Below, piece after piece: positions 1 to 11,359 of a stretch of 64,000 nucleotides of DNA. Under the pieces are notes generated by a model, which was not told the origin of the DNA, searched no databases, and was given only the letters and a program-made list of their open reading frames with translations. The DNA is from Pegoplata infirma (Eukaryota > Arthropoda > Insecta > Diptera > Anthomyiidae), in contig OY992540.1 in assembly GCA_963921195.1 (NCBI GenBank), positions 78,171,337 through 78,235,336 on the forward strand, written 5' to 3'. The position numbers were made by a program, and so were the translations under genes. Numbering within the stretch: the first letter of the stretch is position 1; each line of letters begins with the position of its first letter.

Positions 1-138
1 TCACGCAATTTTTTTCTCCACTCACACTCACTCACAATCACGTGAGTAAAATTGAAATCAGTCACACTCACGCGTGATCACGCGTGAATCACGTGAATCA
101 CACTCTAATTTGCTCATGTGCCCATCTCTACTCTAAAC
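1..138. mobile_element. right end of a CACTCACG-repeat element (hAT-like terminus)
   Basis: Dense CACTCAC/CACGTGAG words lead to the terminus GCCCATCTCTA (120-130), followed by ctctaaac. The same interior words and the same terminus recur at 28807-29305 (left end, inverted) and 32577-32676 (right end). TAGAGATGGGC resembles hAT termini, but this is inferred. The left part of the copy lies outside the window. Confidence 0.6.
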
Positions 139-234
139 TATTAAGCGAGGGCAAATATTCAAAACTTGCTATCTACATAATGAACATTTTTTATGAGATC
201 AAAAAGAACTATTATTGTTAGGTAATTCTAAGAG

Positions 235-674
235 ATCCCAGCAAAAAAAGTGCGGAGTACTTCTATTTGGAGTGCTTTAAAACTATAACAAATGTAATGA
301 AATACAACAAAAATAACAAAAAACACAAGAAAAAAACACACAAACCGTTTTTTCTACTCCATAAAAAGTTGTTATTCAGCACTTAACTCATTACCTTCCG
401 CGACACTCCCATACAAAAGTAAGTAGATATTCAGTAGATAAGAAGTACTCCGAGCTTTCAAACAACTTCCAACTACTTCCACGGAGTAGTTCTTATCTAC
501 TGAATATCTACTTACATTTGTATGGAGTGCTGAATATCTATGTATTCTGGAGTAGAAAAAACTGTTTGTGTGTTTTTGTCTTGTGTTTTTTGTTATTTTT
601 GTTGTATTTCATTACATTTGTTATAGTTTTAAAGCACTCCACTGAGAAGTGGTAATGACTTTTTTTGCAGGGAT
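235..674. mobile_element. long-TIR MITE (ATCCCAGCAAAA ends)
   Basis: Two arms of roughly 170-180 bases (about 261-440 and 480-650) are near-perfect inverted copies, for example the segments starting GGAGTGCTTTAAAACTATAA and the matching complement near 630-650. The outer ends are ATCCCAGCAAAAAAAGT and its complement at 658-674. There is no coding capacity. The end motif is shared with the element at 32285-33021. Confidence 0.7.
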
Positions 675-1143
675 ATTATTAATCTTTTTTCTACAATATA
701 ATTAAAAACAATTGTTTTTGAAATAATATTTTAGTTAAAAATTATTTCGATAGGTGACAACTAATTCAGTGAACACATTTCTATCGGAAATATTGCAGAT
801 AGGAAGATTTGAATATTCGCCCTAGTTATGATTTAGAGAATAATTTGTGTCTGTCTGTCCGCATTTTTGTTTCAACCATTTTGTGGTTGTACCCCTAATA
901 TAAAACTTCCAAGTTGATTTTCTTGATTAGTTGTTTGCCTTTCTGGCTGTTTGGATTTTATTCGTTTTTCGTTACAATTTTAACGCTTCTGACATTCGCC
1001 ATGTTTCTGACTATAAATAATGTATTGAAACAAGCCCTAAAATCTTTACAGGTAGTTCTCTGTTTACGAAATAGTTTATATATTGTGATTTCGACTAATG
1101 GTATTTTAAAATTAAGTTCTTCAATACAAATCAAGTAAAAATA
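675..1143. other. no gene seen
   Basis: AT-rich sequence with no splice-bounded exon, RNA gene or terminal repeat that I can support. Short open frames here have no domain-like composition. Confidence 0.5.
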
Positions 1144-1152
1144 GTGCAGAAA

Positions 1153-2421
1153 GGCGACACGAAATAACTCCCAATGAAATAAATCCCACCAAAAATGAAA
1201 TATGTCCCAATGGAGAAAAAAATGAAATAAGTCCCAACCACAATGAAATAACTTCCACCTACAAAATGAAATAAGTGCCAATGAAATAACTCCCATTAAT
1301 AATGAAAGAAGTCCCAATAAAAAAATTTAGAAATCTCAACAAAAATTAAACAAACAATGAGGAAAAATATATCAGTTAAGTCGAGAACGAGGATCCTGAT
1401 GTTACTTTCGGTGCAATACAAACAAGTTATAATAACTGCCAAATGCGAAACTTGACGGCAGATTTGTTTTTTTTTCAGAGTTTTTCGAAAACATGCAAAA
1501 ATACATTGAGTGTTGTATTTGACTTGCTTCGGTTACATTCAAACATCGCAGCGATGTTTTGCAACTATTTTTGGTACCAATTTTTCGCGTGCGGTCCTTT
1601 TTGCCACAAATTTGTATGTTACCGCTCATTTAAAAGATTTAATTACAACCTGTTGTAAAAAGCGCCACAGGCGAAAATTTGGTACCAAAAATCGCGGCGA
1701 TTTTTGGTACCAAATTTTCGCCTGCGGCGCTAATTGCGACAAATTTGTATGTTACCGAAAATTTAAAAGATTTAATCAGAACTTGTTGTAAAAAGCGCCG
1801 CATGCGAAAATTTTGGTACCAAATTTTCGCCTGCGGCGCTTTTTACAATAAGTTCTGATTAAATCTTTTAAATTTTCATCTGCGGTGCTTTTTTCAACAA
1901 TCTTGTATGTTATCGAAAAACTTTCTATGTTATCGAAAACACATCACGTTAGATAACTTTCGCGTTCTCCTTTTTTTTATAACAATTTTGTATTCTAACG
2001 AAAATATTTTCGGCTGCAGTGCGCTCTTACCTCAAAAATCCTTGCCAATTTTGGAAGCAAAATTTCTAAAACATACAAATTTGTTAAAAATGCACTTCGT
2101 CCTAAAATTTGGTACTAAAATCACAACGAATTTTAATTTATTAATAATAATATTCTATAAGTCAAAATGTTCCAGATACTTCCACCAACAATGAAGCAAT
2201 AGTGGGAGTTATTTCATCGCTATTGTAGTGGGAGTTCTTTCATATGAAAGAACTCCCACCGAAAAAATTATGAAATAACTCCCAACAAAAATGATAAAAG
2301 TCCCACTAAATTGGTAGTTATTTCATATGAAATAACTCCCAACTTTGTATGGAGTTTTTTTTGGGACTTATTTCATTTTTTAGGTGGGAGTTATTTCATG
2401 TGGGAGTTATTTCGTGTCGCC
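1153..2421. mobile_element. DNA transposon with 9-bp target duplication (MULE-like)
   Basis: The termini are perfect inverted repeats starting GGCGACACGAAATAACTCCC (1153 and, complemented, to 2421). The flanks gtgcagaaa at 1144-1152 and 2422-2430 form an exact 9-bp target duplication. Both subterminal regions (1160-1320 and 2200-2415) are arrays of a GAAATAACTCCCA word in opposite orientation. The middle (1540-1880) holds palindromic GGTACCAAATTTTCGCC blocks. No transposase is visible. A 9-bp duplication fits Mutator-like elements, but the superfamily is inferred. Confidence 0.8.
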
Positions 2422-2832
2422 GTGCAGAAAAAGTAATTTGAAATATAAAAGGCAGAAAAAGTGCAACATTTTGCTTAGAAAAAAAATCGCCAATAGGAAG
2501 AAAGCTTAATGTGAAACGGCGCTAATTGAATACATGTTTTTTAAAAAGGTAAATTTTGATGCTGTTACACTGAAAGAATTATTGTTCATAATATCTATGA
2601 ACAAATTTCATAAAGTCAAATTCATAGAATCTATGAAACAATTCATTGGCTGAATGAATATTCATTAGTATTGTGAAATATTTCGTAAAATTTTATTCAT
2701 AGATTTTATTAAATTCATAGAAAAAATTCATAGAATTAATGAATCTCATTCATAGAAGAAAATGTCATCGGTATGCCTTTTAATTTTTTTAATAAATAAA
2801 ATAATGTTACAATAATTGAAATAGTTGAATAA

Positions 2833-4980
2833 ATATGGGGATTTTCGTGTCAACTGACACAACTTTTGAAACCGATGTCTTCCGATCGGGATGAAATTTG
2901 CACCAAAGTTAGTCCTATTGGATAGTAGTTCAGACACAAATTTTCAACGACATCGGTCAAGGACTCTCTGAGTTAGAGGGGGTCGAAATTTTACATTTTG
3001 GCCAAAGAGGTGTTTATTATCATCCATGTAACTTCTTACCTATTATTTTTTAGCAAAATGTGTCCCAAACAGTATAGATAGCTATTTCTTCAGTCTTTTG
3101 AAAAAAAATTATAAAAAATTAAAAAAAAATTTTTTTGATTTTTTTTTTTAAAAATCAAAAACTTTTTTGACTTTTTCCTCAAATTGGGCCTTTTTTTTTT
3201 TTTTTTTTTTTGATTCACAAAAAAGCTTATTTTATTTCCTTTAAGACCTATGGGGTCGCTTAGTGGGATGCAAGTGGGATATCTATGAAAAAATTTTTTT
3301 TTTAACTTTGGACCACAAAAAACGCTTCTTAAATTTGCACTATTAGGCGTGGGAAAGCTAACCAGTTTTCGATTTTCATTCGCGATACCCTCTAATTTTT
3401 ATAGGTTCGAAAAAGAAAGCATGAGCCAAAAAATGAGGGCGGTGGGGTGGGGCCATATGGCCCCACATCGGGGTCAAAGTTGGGCGTTAAGTGGTAAAAT
3501 CCTTAAAAAGCGCCACAACTGCCCTAGACACTCCCCTGGAGGGGTGTAATGTGAGACGAACCCCCAATAATTTTCAGCCCCCAACATTTTTCTTGAACAT
3601 ACCTAATCCCTATTTCCAATTCCTAAGGGGGCTCCCATACAAAACATTTTAAAAAAAATTGTTACTACCATTCTAACTTACCCTAAAGTGCCCCTAGTGG
3701 AGCCAAATGTATGACGGACCTCCATTATTTTATTAATTCCAACATTTTTTCCGAACATACCTACAATGTATCTTTAACCCTTAAGGTGGTCCCCATACAT
3801 TTTTTTATTTTTTTATAAATTTGTTTTATTTAACCAGCTCCTACCGCCCCTACCGTGCCTCCTAGAGAGGTAAAAATTACGACCAACCCCCATTAATTTT
3901 TAGTTACCAACATTTTGTCCGAACATACCAGTACCCTATCTCCACTCCCTAAGGGGGCTCCCATACATTATAAAAACATGTATCTTTAAAAACTAATAAA
4001 AAAAATAAAAAAAATGTATGGGGACCCCCTTAAGAGTTGAAAATAAAGGGTAGGTATATTCTGAGAAAATGTTGGAGTTTAAAAAATATTGGGGGTCGGT
4101 CATACATTTTACTTCTCTAGGGGCACCCTATGGACAGTTAGAGCGGTAGGAGCAAATTTTAAAAAATGTTATTTTGTATGGGAGCCCCCTTAGGAATTGG
4201 AAATAGGGGTTAGGTATGTTCAAGAAAAATGTTGGGTGCTGAAAATTATTGGGGGTTCGTCTCACATTGCCCCCCTCCAGGGGCGTGTGTAGGGCAGTTG
4301 TGGGGCTTTTTGAGGTATTTTACCACTTAACGCCCAACTTTGACCCCGATGTGGGGCCATTTGACCCCACCCCACAGACCTCATTTTTTGGCTCATGCTT
4401 TCTTTTTCGAACCTAAAAAAATTAGAGGGTATCGCGAATGAAAGTCGAAAACTGGTTAGCTTTCCCACGCCTAATAGTGCAAATTTAAGAAGCGTTTTTT
4501 GTGGTCCAAAGTTAAAAAAAAATTTTTTTCATAGATATCCCACTCGCATCCCACTAAGCGACCTCATAAGGCTTAAAGGAAATAAAAGAAGCTTTTTTTT
4601 TAATCAAAAAAAAAAAAAAAAAAGGGCCCAATTTGAGGAAAAAGTCAAAAAAGTTTTTGATTTAAAAAAAAAAAATCAAAAAAATTTTTTTTTAATTTTT
4701 TATAATTTTTTTCCAAAAGACTGAAGAAATAGCTATCTATACTATTTGGGTTACATTTTGCTAAAAACAATAGGTAAGAAGTTACATGGATGAGAATACA
4801 CACCTCTTTGGACAAAATGTAAAATTTCGACCCCCTCTAACTCAGAAAGTCCTTGACCGATGTCGTTGAAAAATTGTGTCTGAACTACTATCCAATAGGA
4901 CTAACCTTGGTGCAAATTTCATCCCGATCGGAAGACATCGGTTTCAAAAGTTGTGTCAGTTGACACGAAACCCCCCATAT
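2833..4980. mobile_element. 2.1-kb foldback element
   Basis: The left arm (2833 to about 3810) and right arm (about 4012-4980) are inverted copies. Both ends carry a TCAACTGACACAACTTTTGA-type segment next to the junction with an ATATGGGG terminus. Inside the arms a roughly 150-base unit recurs about three times on the left side (containing CTAAGGGGGCTCCCATAC and a CCAACATTTT..GAACATACC segment). No domain-like protein is present. Confidence 0.8.
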
Positions 4981-5029
4981 ATTAAAAAAAAATATAAAAA
5001 TTAAAAAAAAAAACATTAAAAACAAACAT

Positions 5030-5112
5030 CATTGCTGCCCTGACCGGGGCTCGAACCCAAGACCTACCGGCTGAAGTGGTAATTGTCGACGCCTTAGCTA
5101 TCAGCGCCACCA
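5030..5112 (-). repeat. tRNA-like SINE head
   Basis: Read on the minus strand, the segment contains a B-box-like GGGTTCGAGCCCC followed by GGTCAGGGC. An A-box-like TAGCTAAGGCG lies about 45 bases upstream. It lacks a matching seven-base acceptor stem and a CCA-proximal end, so it looks like a tRNA-derived SINE promoter rather than a functional tRNA gene. Confidence 0.45.
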
Positions 5113-5448
5113 AAGAATTAAAATCTCGCCAACTAACACTTGGTTTTGTAACGTTTCTTTTTTGTAAATACACAATACACGCTCACAGCTTTTGGCAGAT
5201 CATTGTGACAGAGCATAGATACAAACTCAATATGTTAAAGCAGAATATTAAACAAAATGGATTTTGAGTGTTATAATTTGTTTATATACCTTAGCTAAAA
5301 AATGTCTTTTCTTCCCCCTCCTTTTCACCCCCTAAATATGGATTTGGGCCGCTAAAAAAAATACGTGTCCCTTTATTTTTTCTGCTCTACAAAATAAAAC
5401 GAATTCTATAAAGATCCGCGGGTGACACTAGGGAGACTTCCCTTGTAA

Positions 5449-5512
5449 GTGGCTAGAGACTTAGCTTCACGAACAACTGGTTCTGTGTTCGAATCTCGGT
5501 GGGGATAAGTTA
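5449..5512 (+). repeat. second tRNA-like SINE head
   Basis: The plus strand shows an A-box-like TGGCTAGAGACTTAG, then about 20 bases later GTGTTCGAATCTCGGTGGGG, a B-box plus stem-like extension. There is no convincing acceptor stem. It faces away from the tRNA-like head at 5030-5112. Confidence 0.4.
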
Positions 5513-5519
5513 AAAACAT

Positions 5520-6300
5520 AAAAAATTTTATAAACAAAAAATTGTAAATAATATTTTATTTACAAAAATTAAATAAAATTGAAATAATAAAATAAAAATA
5601 GAATTGAATATTTTTTTTTTTATAGCCTATGAACTTTTAGGATTCTGGTTTTTATGAATTTGTTTCATAAATTCTATGAAGGGCTATACCTCAGTTACAG
5701 TACAAGCTTTTAGACATTTTTCGTTTTTATTCAAAAAAGAAGTAAAAAAGTTAAATTCGGCATGGCCAAATATATTGATACCATCCAGAATGTAAAAACA
5801 GATTATTTGCAAAAAACTAACCCTTAGAAATATTGTTATTTAGTTAGTAGATATTTTATTGTTCAACACTCTCGCATAAAGGTAAGACGTGCGGAAATCA
5901 AAGTTTTGGATTTTTAAAATTTTTTTTTAAAAAATTTCAAAAAAATATTTGTATTTTTTTTACCATTTATACTACAATCACGTAAATTAAATAAAATTTT
6001 AGTGACGGCAACACATGACACACCAAAAATTGTTATTAATGAACATTTTCGTTAATTTCAATTAAAGGTTGCAATTTCATTCACTTACCTATTTCTATTT
6101 ACCATTTAATCAATGAACACATTCATACATTTCATGAAAAACTTCATAAAACGTTTCAAATAAGTTCTACGAACATTTTCTTTATTTCCATTTAAGTTTT
6201 CATTGAAAGGAACTTTAGTGACACCAGTTTCGTTGATTAAATGAAACCTGCCGACAGTTGAAAACATAAGTCATTTTTCATTAAGCTTATATCAATTTTC
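5520..6300. other. AT-rich repeat debris, no gene
   Basis: Words such as ATTCATAGAATCTATGAA link this stretch with 2568-2760, suggesting both belong to one older element later split by the foldback. No coding exon is seen. Confidence 0.4.
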
Positions 6301-6487
6301 AGCTGTCGACATCTCCACAGCTGTCGACATCTCCACTTAGCCTGTGTTGTCAATTAATTTTTTCAGATTTTCTCATTGTACAACAAAAATAATTATTTCT
6401 CAGAAATCTATATATATAAAAGAGTAACGTGACTGACTGACTGACTGACTGACTCATCATCGCCCAGCCCAAACCGCTGAAGCTAGA

Positions 6488-7615
6488 GACTTGAAATTTG
6501 GACTGTAGGTTCACCTCCCGGAATATAGATCCACTAAGGCTGGATTTTTGTCAGTGTTGATTCTAAGGGGGTAAAAAGGGTAAAAAACTGTACTTTTGGT
6601 ACTTTTTATATCTCATGAAATAATGGTCATAGAGACTTGAAATTTGGACTGTATGTTCACCTCCCGGAACGAAGATCCTGTAAGGCTGGACTTTTGCCAA
6701 TGTTGATTCTAAGGGGGTAAAAAGGGTAAAAAACTGTACTTTTGGTACTTTTTATATCTCCTGAAATAATGGTCGTAGAGACTTGAAATTTGGACTGTAT
6801 GTGCACCTCCCGGAACATAGATACACTAAGGCCGGATTTTTGCCAGTGTTGATTCTAAGGGGGTAAAAAGGGTAAAAAACTGTACTTTTGGTACTTTTAA
6901 TATCTCATGTAATAATGGTCATAGAGACTTGAAATTTGGACTGAATGTTCACCTCCCGGAATGTAGATCCTGCAAGGCTGAACTTTTGCCAATGTTGATT
7001 CTAAGGGGGTAAAAAGTGTAAAAAACTGTACTTTTGGTACCTTTTATATTTTCTAAAATAATTGTCACAGAGACTTGAAATTTGGACTGTATGTTCACCT
7101 CCCGGAATATGGATTCACTAAGGCTGGATTTTCGCCAATGATGATTCTAAGGGGGTAAAAAGGGTAAAAAACTGTACTTTTGGTACCTTTTTTAGTTCCT
7201 TAAATAATGGTATTAGAAACTTGAAATTTGCAATGTAGGTTTACCTCCCGGAAACAAAAAATCACTAAGGCTGGGTTTTTGCCAATGTTGATTCTACGGG
7301 GGTAAAATGGGTAAAAAAGTGTACTTTTGGTACTTTTTATATATCCTATATATATAATAGTCATAGAAACTTGAAAATTGGACTGTATGTTCACCTCTCG
7401 GAATTAAGATCCAGTTAGGTTTAATTTTTGCCAATGATGATTCTAAGGGGAAAAAAGGGTAAAAAACTGTAATTTTGGTACCTTTTACATTTACTTAAAT
7501 AATGGTACTAGAAACTTGAAATTTGTAATGTAATGTTCACCTTCCGGAAAAAAGATTCAATAAGGCTGGGTTTTTGCCAATGTTGATTCTACGGGGGTAA
7601 AAAGTGTAAAAAAGA
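6488..7615 (+). repeat. 146-base tandem repeat inside the Helitron
   Basis: The anchor ACTTGAAATTTGGACTGTA recurs starting near 6488, 6634, 6780, 6926, 7072, 7218, 7368 and 7512, a spacing of mostly 146 bases. Each unit also carries CACCTCCCGGAA and GATTCTAAGGGGGTAAAAAG. More divergent units continue from about 8745 to 9340. A stray single unit lies in the big intron at 41110-41225. Confidence 0.9.
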
Positions 7616-8706
7616 ACCTTTTATAAAAAGTACCTTTTATAAAAAGTACCTTTTATAAAAAGTACCTTTTTTAAAAAGTACCTTTTATAAAAAGTACCTT
7701 TTGTAAAAAGTACCTTTTATAAAAAGTACCTTTTATATAAAGTACCTTTTATAAAAAGTACCTTACCTTTTATAAAAAGTACCTTTTATAAAAAGTACCT
7801 TTAATTAAAAGTACCTTTTATAAAAAGTACCTTTTATAAAAAGTACCTTTTATAAAAAGTACCTTTTATAAAAAGTACCTTTTATAAAAAGTACCTTTTA
7901 TAAAAAGTACCTTTTATAAAAAGTACCTTTTATAAAAAGTACCTTTTATAAAAAGTACTTTTTATAAAAGGTACTTTTTATAAAAGGTACTTTTTATAAA
8001 AGGTACTTTTTATAAAAGGTACTTTATATAAAAGGTACTTTTTATAAAAGGTACTTTTTACAAAAGGTACCTTTTATAAAAAGTACCTTTTATTAAAAGT
8101 ACCTTTTATAAAAAGTACCTTTTATAAAAAGTACCTTTTATAAAAAGTACCTTTTATAAAAAGTACCTTTTATAAAAAGTACCTTTTATAAAAAGTACCT
8201 TTTATAAAAAGTACCTTTTATAAAAAGTACCTTTTATAAAAAGTACCTTTTATAAAAAGCAACTTTTATAAAAAGTACCTTTTATAAAAAGTACCTTTTA
8301 TAAAAAGTACCTTTTATAAAAAGTACCTTTTATAAAAAGTACCTTTTATAAAAAGTACCCTTTATAAAAAGTATCTTTTATAAAAAGTACCTTTTATAAA
8401 AAGTACCTTTTATAAAAAGTACCTTTTATAAAAAGTACCTTTTATAAAAAATACCTTTTATAAAAAGTACCTTTTATAAAAAGTACCATTTATAAAAAGT
8501 ACCTTTTATAAAAAGTACCTTTTATAAAAAGTACCTTTTATAAAAAGTACCTTTTATAAAAAGTACGTTTTATAAAAAGTACCTTTAATAAAAAGTACCT
8601 TTGATAAAAAGTACCTTTTATAAAAAGTACCTTTTATAAAAAGTACCTTTTATAAAAAGTACCTTTTATAAAAAGTATATTTTATAAAAAGTACCTTTTA
8701 TAAAAA
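7615..8706 (+). repeat. 16-base minisatellite with a flipped block
   Basis: The unit ACCTTTTATAAAAAGT is repeated about 68 times. From about 7955 to 8070 the unit instead reads ACTTTTTATAAAAGGT, the exact reverse complement, before reverting. The unit resembles the GGTACTTTTTATA segment of the 146-base repeat and probably arose from it by expansion. Confidence 0.92.
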
Positions 8707-9861
8707 GGAATGTAGAATTTTTCGGTGAAGAAAAAAAACTTCTGGAAGAGATACTTTTTTTGAAATTTCGTTTCTAACGGGGGTAAGAAAGTGTACTTTT
8801 GGTACTTTTTTTTTTGTTCCTATAATAATGACCGTTGAAGCTTGAATTTTGGAATGTAGGGGACTTCGCTGAAAAAAAATTCTGCTAAAGTATTTTCAAA
8901 AAATTCTGTTTCTAGAGCTGTAAAAAAGTGTTTTTTGATACTTTTTATATTTCATGAAGTAATTATCCTAGGAACTGAAATTTTGAATGCTTTAAAAAGT
9001 TATTTTTGGAAATTCTGTTTCTAAGGGTCGCGACCGATCACAAAGGGGATAAAAAGTGCAAATTTGGTTATTCTTATATTTCTTGAAATAATGGTTCAGA
9101 AACTTGATGTTTTAAATAAAGGATCACCTAGCACAAAAAACAGTTTTTGGAAAATATAATTTTACGGGGAAAAGGGGACAAATGGTTATTTTGAGATATC
9201 TAACTATTGAACTAAAAGCCGCAGAAATAACACCCAAGACAAGGACATATTTTAAAATTTTAGGGTAAAAAGGGGTACCTGGTAACAGTGGTGTAAAATG
9301 GTAATTTTCATATCTACAATATAAAGACAACAGAACTTTTTATATTTTTAACGCATATTATACGGAGAGGAATGAAACTTACATGGAGCGAAAGGAGATG
9401 GACTTGGAAGTGAAATGGAATAGAACGGGGAACGAAGTGGAATAGAGCTGGGAACAATATGGAATGATACTTTTTACTTAAATTTTACGTATTTAACTTT
9501 TTTGACTCTATATTTGTTCTCTCTATATGTTTTTCCACTCAAACTTATTATTATTCCAACTTTTTTTTTCACTGAAGTATTTAAGTATTCACTCAAAATC
9601 TTAAAACCCGATATAAGGGCTCGAAAATTGTCAATACATTTTTTCACCGAAACGAGCATGATGACGTACCAGCGAAGTTATTCAAATTTTATTGTTTAAA
9701 TTATTCATTAAAATATTATTTTATGAAAGACTTAAACGTCCACAAGTAAATAAAACAAAAACTATGTAGAGAATTTTTTTTAAATCGATAGAGTAATCCT
9801 GATCTTTATATTATACGGTATTCAATACAACCGGTAACGAAGTACCGGGATGGTAAGCTAG

Positions 9862-9906
9862 TAATTAATATGGACTCAAACCGAAATAAATAAAAACTTC
9901 AGTTAT
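9862..9906 (+). repeat. right flank of the Helitron insertion (duplicated downstream)
   Basis: The 45 bases after the Helitron match 10376-10420. Together with the left flank (6319-6406 matching 10288-10375) they reconstruct one uninterrupted target. Confidence 0.85.
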
Positions 9907-10287
9907 AAAATATAAAGTCCAACAATATATAAAAACAGAATTAAAACTCAACTCATAAGGTACAATGCAATTTAGTAATATTTCTAAGAATTAGAAATAC
10001 GAAATATAAATTCAAACCTAACGGACATTTTTCAAGACTTGAAAAGTCCTACTAAGGGTTGCAACTCTGAGAAAATCTACTACAGTGTAAGAAATTACAA
10101 CTGTGTTAGAAAAAGTTAAAAATAGATTCATTAAGTTCGTGCTAAACGTAACATATGGGTAATGAAATGTGATATAATTCCCGTCACCTTTTTCGCCTTA
10201 ATGTACGTTTAAATAGCTGATCTTAATCTTACACACCTACAGTGACAATCGAAGAGTGCTGACGAAGGAAGGGTGGCTTCTTCCGAA
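9907..10287. other. no gene seen, spacer between target copies
   Basis: AT-rich sequence separating the Helitron-occupied target from its empty duplicate. No terminal repeats or coding exon are recognised. Confidence 0.4.
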
Positions 10288-10420
10288 AGCTGTCGACATC
10301 TCCACTTAGCCTGTGTTGTCAATTAATTTTTTCAGATTTTCTCATTGTACAACAAAAATAATTATTTCTCAGAAATAATTAATATGGACTCAAACCGAAA
10401 TAAATAAAAACTTCAGTTAT
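10288..10420 (+). repeat. empty Helitron target site (partial duplicate)
   Basis: Bases 10288-10375 equal 6319-6406, and 10376-10420 equal 9862-9906. The Helitron would lie exactly between 10375 (A) and 10376 (T). This confirms both Helitron boundaries and the absence of a target duplication. Confidence 0.85.
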
Positions 10421-10631
10421 TTTCATTACTTTCACAAAGCTTTTTTCAGTGTGTCACGAGCATTACCTGTAATTTAAATTTGGATTAATAACTTACGTTT
10501 AGAGCTAAAATAGTTGGTTATAAAAATGGTTTTATCGATTATGAATAGTTTTATGCATCAATTGATAAATTGGTCTTTTAATTAATGCTTTTTGGTTAAG
10601 TTCAAATTTAACTTCAAGCATATTAATACAA

Positions 10632-11108
10632 CACAGAAAAAAAAACGAATTGTTATATTGACCCCCTTTATTGTGAGTACAATTAATTTTTTCACTGAAA
10701 GTGCTCTTATTAACAAATTTGTAATATCAACAAACGTTTGTAAATTTTGATTGTTGAAAAATAAACATTTTTTTTTTTGAAAAAAAATTCTTTTTTTCAA
10801 CAAAGAAATTCAACAAACACAATTTGTTGATCTGACAAAAGTAAAAAATCTTAATTTTTTTTTTCAACAAAGAAATTCAGCAAACACAATTAGTTGATCT
10901 GACAAATGAATTTTTTTTTTCAACAAAGAAATTTAACAAACACTATTTATTGACATGATAAAATAATTTTGAAATAAAGTTACTTGACTGACTTTGTTAA
11001 AAACAAACAAAAGTTTGGTATTATGTACTAACAGGCGGTCGTTTTAACTAAATGTTTGATTTACAATTCATGTTTGTTGATTTAAATTTGACGATTTTAT
11101 TTTCTGTG
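10632..11108. mobile_element. CACAG-ended MITE
   Basis: It begins CACAGAAAAAAAAACGAATTG and ends TTTTATTTTCTGTG. The interior holds repeated TTCAACAAAGAAATTCA-like words. It is homologous in inverted orientation to 26039-26419. The flanks (aa on each side) do not show the TA duplication seen in related copies. Confidence 0.65.
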
Positions 11109-11359
11109 AACATATTGCATGAGTAATTGATTTACATATTGTTCATGCAATTTTTTTTTCAGCGTTGTCTTTGAATCATTAAAAATCATAATTACCACTC
11201 ATTTAAGTTTAAATTGTTTTGAATTTATTATAGTCAAGGATGATGTTTAAATAATGTTTTACAAATGATTTATTAACTTTCAAATACATCTTCAGTGGTT
11301 TTGTTTTTATTTAAAAAAAATATATAAAATACTTAAAAGTACTCTTGGTGCATCACAAT

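Larger units (their letters stand above)
6407..9861 (+). mobile_element. non-autonomous Helitron
   Basis: The 5' end is TCTATATATATAAAAGAG, directly after an A. The 3' end is a short hairpin (CCGGTA, loop ACGAAG, TACCGG at about 9831-9848), then about nine bases, then CTAG at 9858-9861, followed by T. This is the Helitron layout: 5' TC, 3' hairpin plus CTRR, insertion between A and T, no target duplication. A GACT microsatellite starts at about 6430. The interior is almost entirely tandem repeats (146-base units, then a 16-base minisatellite). No Rep or helicase domain is present, so it depends on another copy for movement. Confidence 0.88.

Noticed and set aside
958..1317. 119-codon minus-strand frame
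   Set aside because: Its Trp/Phe/His-rich repeats come from the GAAATAACTCCCA array of the 1153-2421 element.
5030..5112. Functional tRNA gene
   Set aside because: B box present, but no acceptor stem pairing or proper anticodon arm; better explained as a SINE head.
7615..8706. CRISPR-like regular repeat
   Set aside because: The repeats are directly tandem without spacers, in eukaryotic DNA inside a Helitron.
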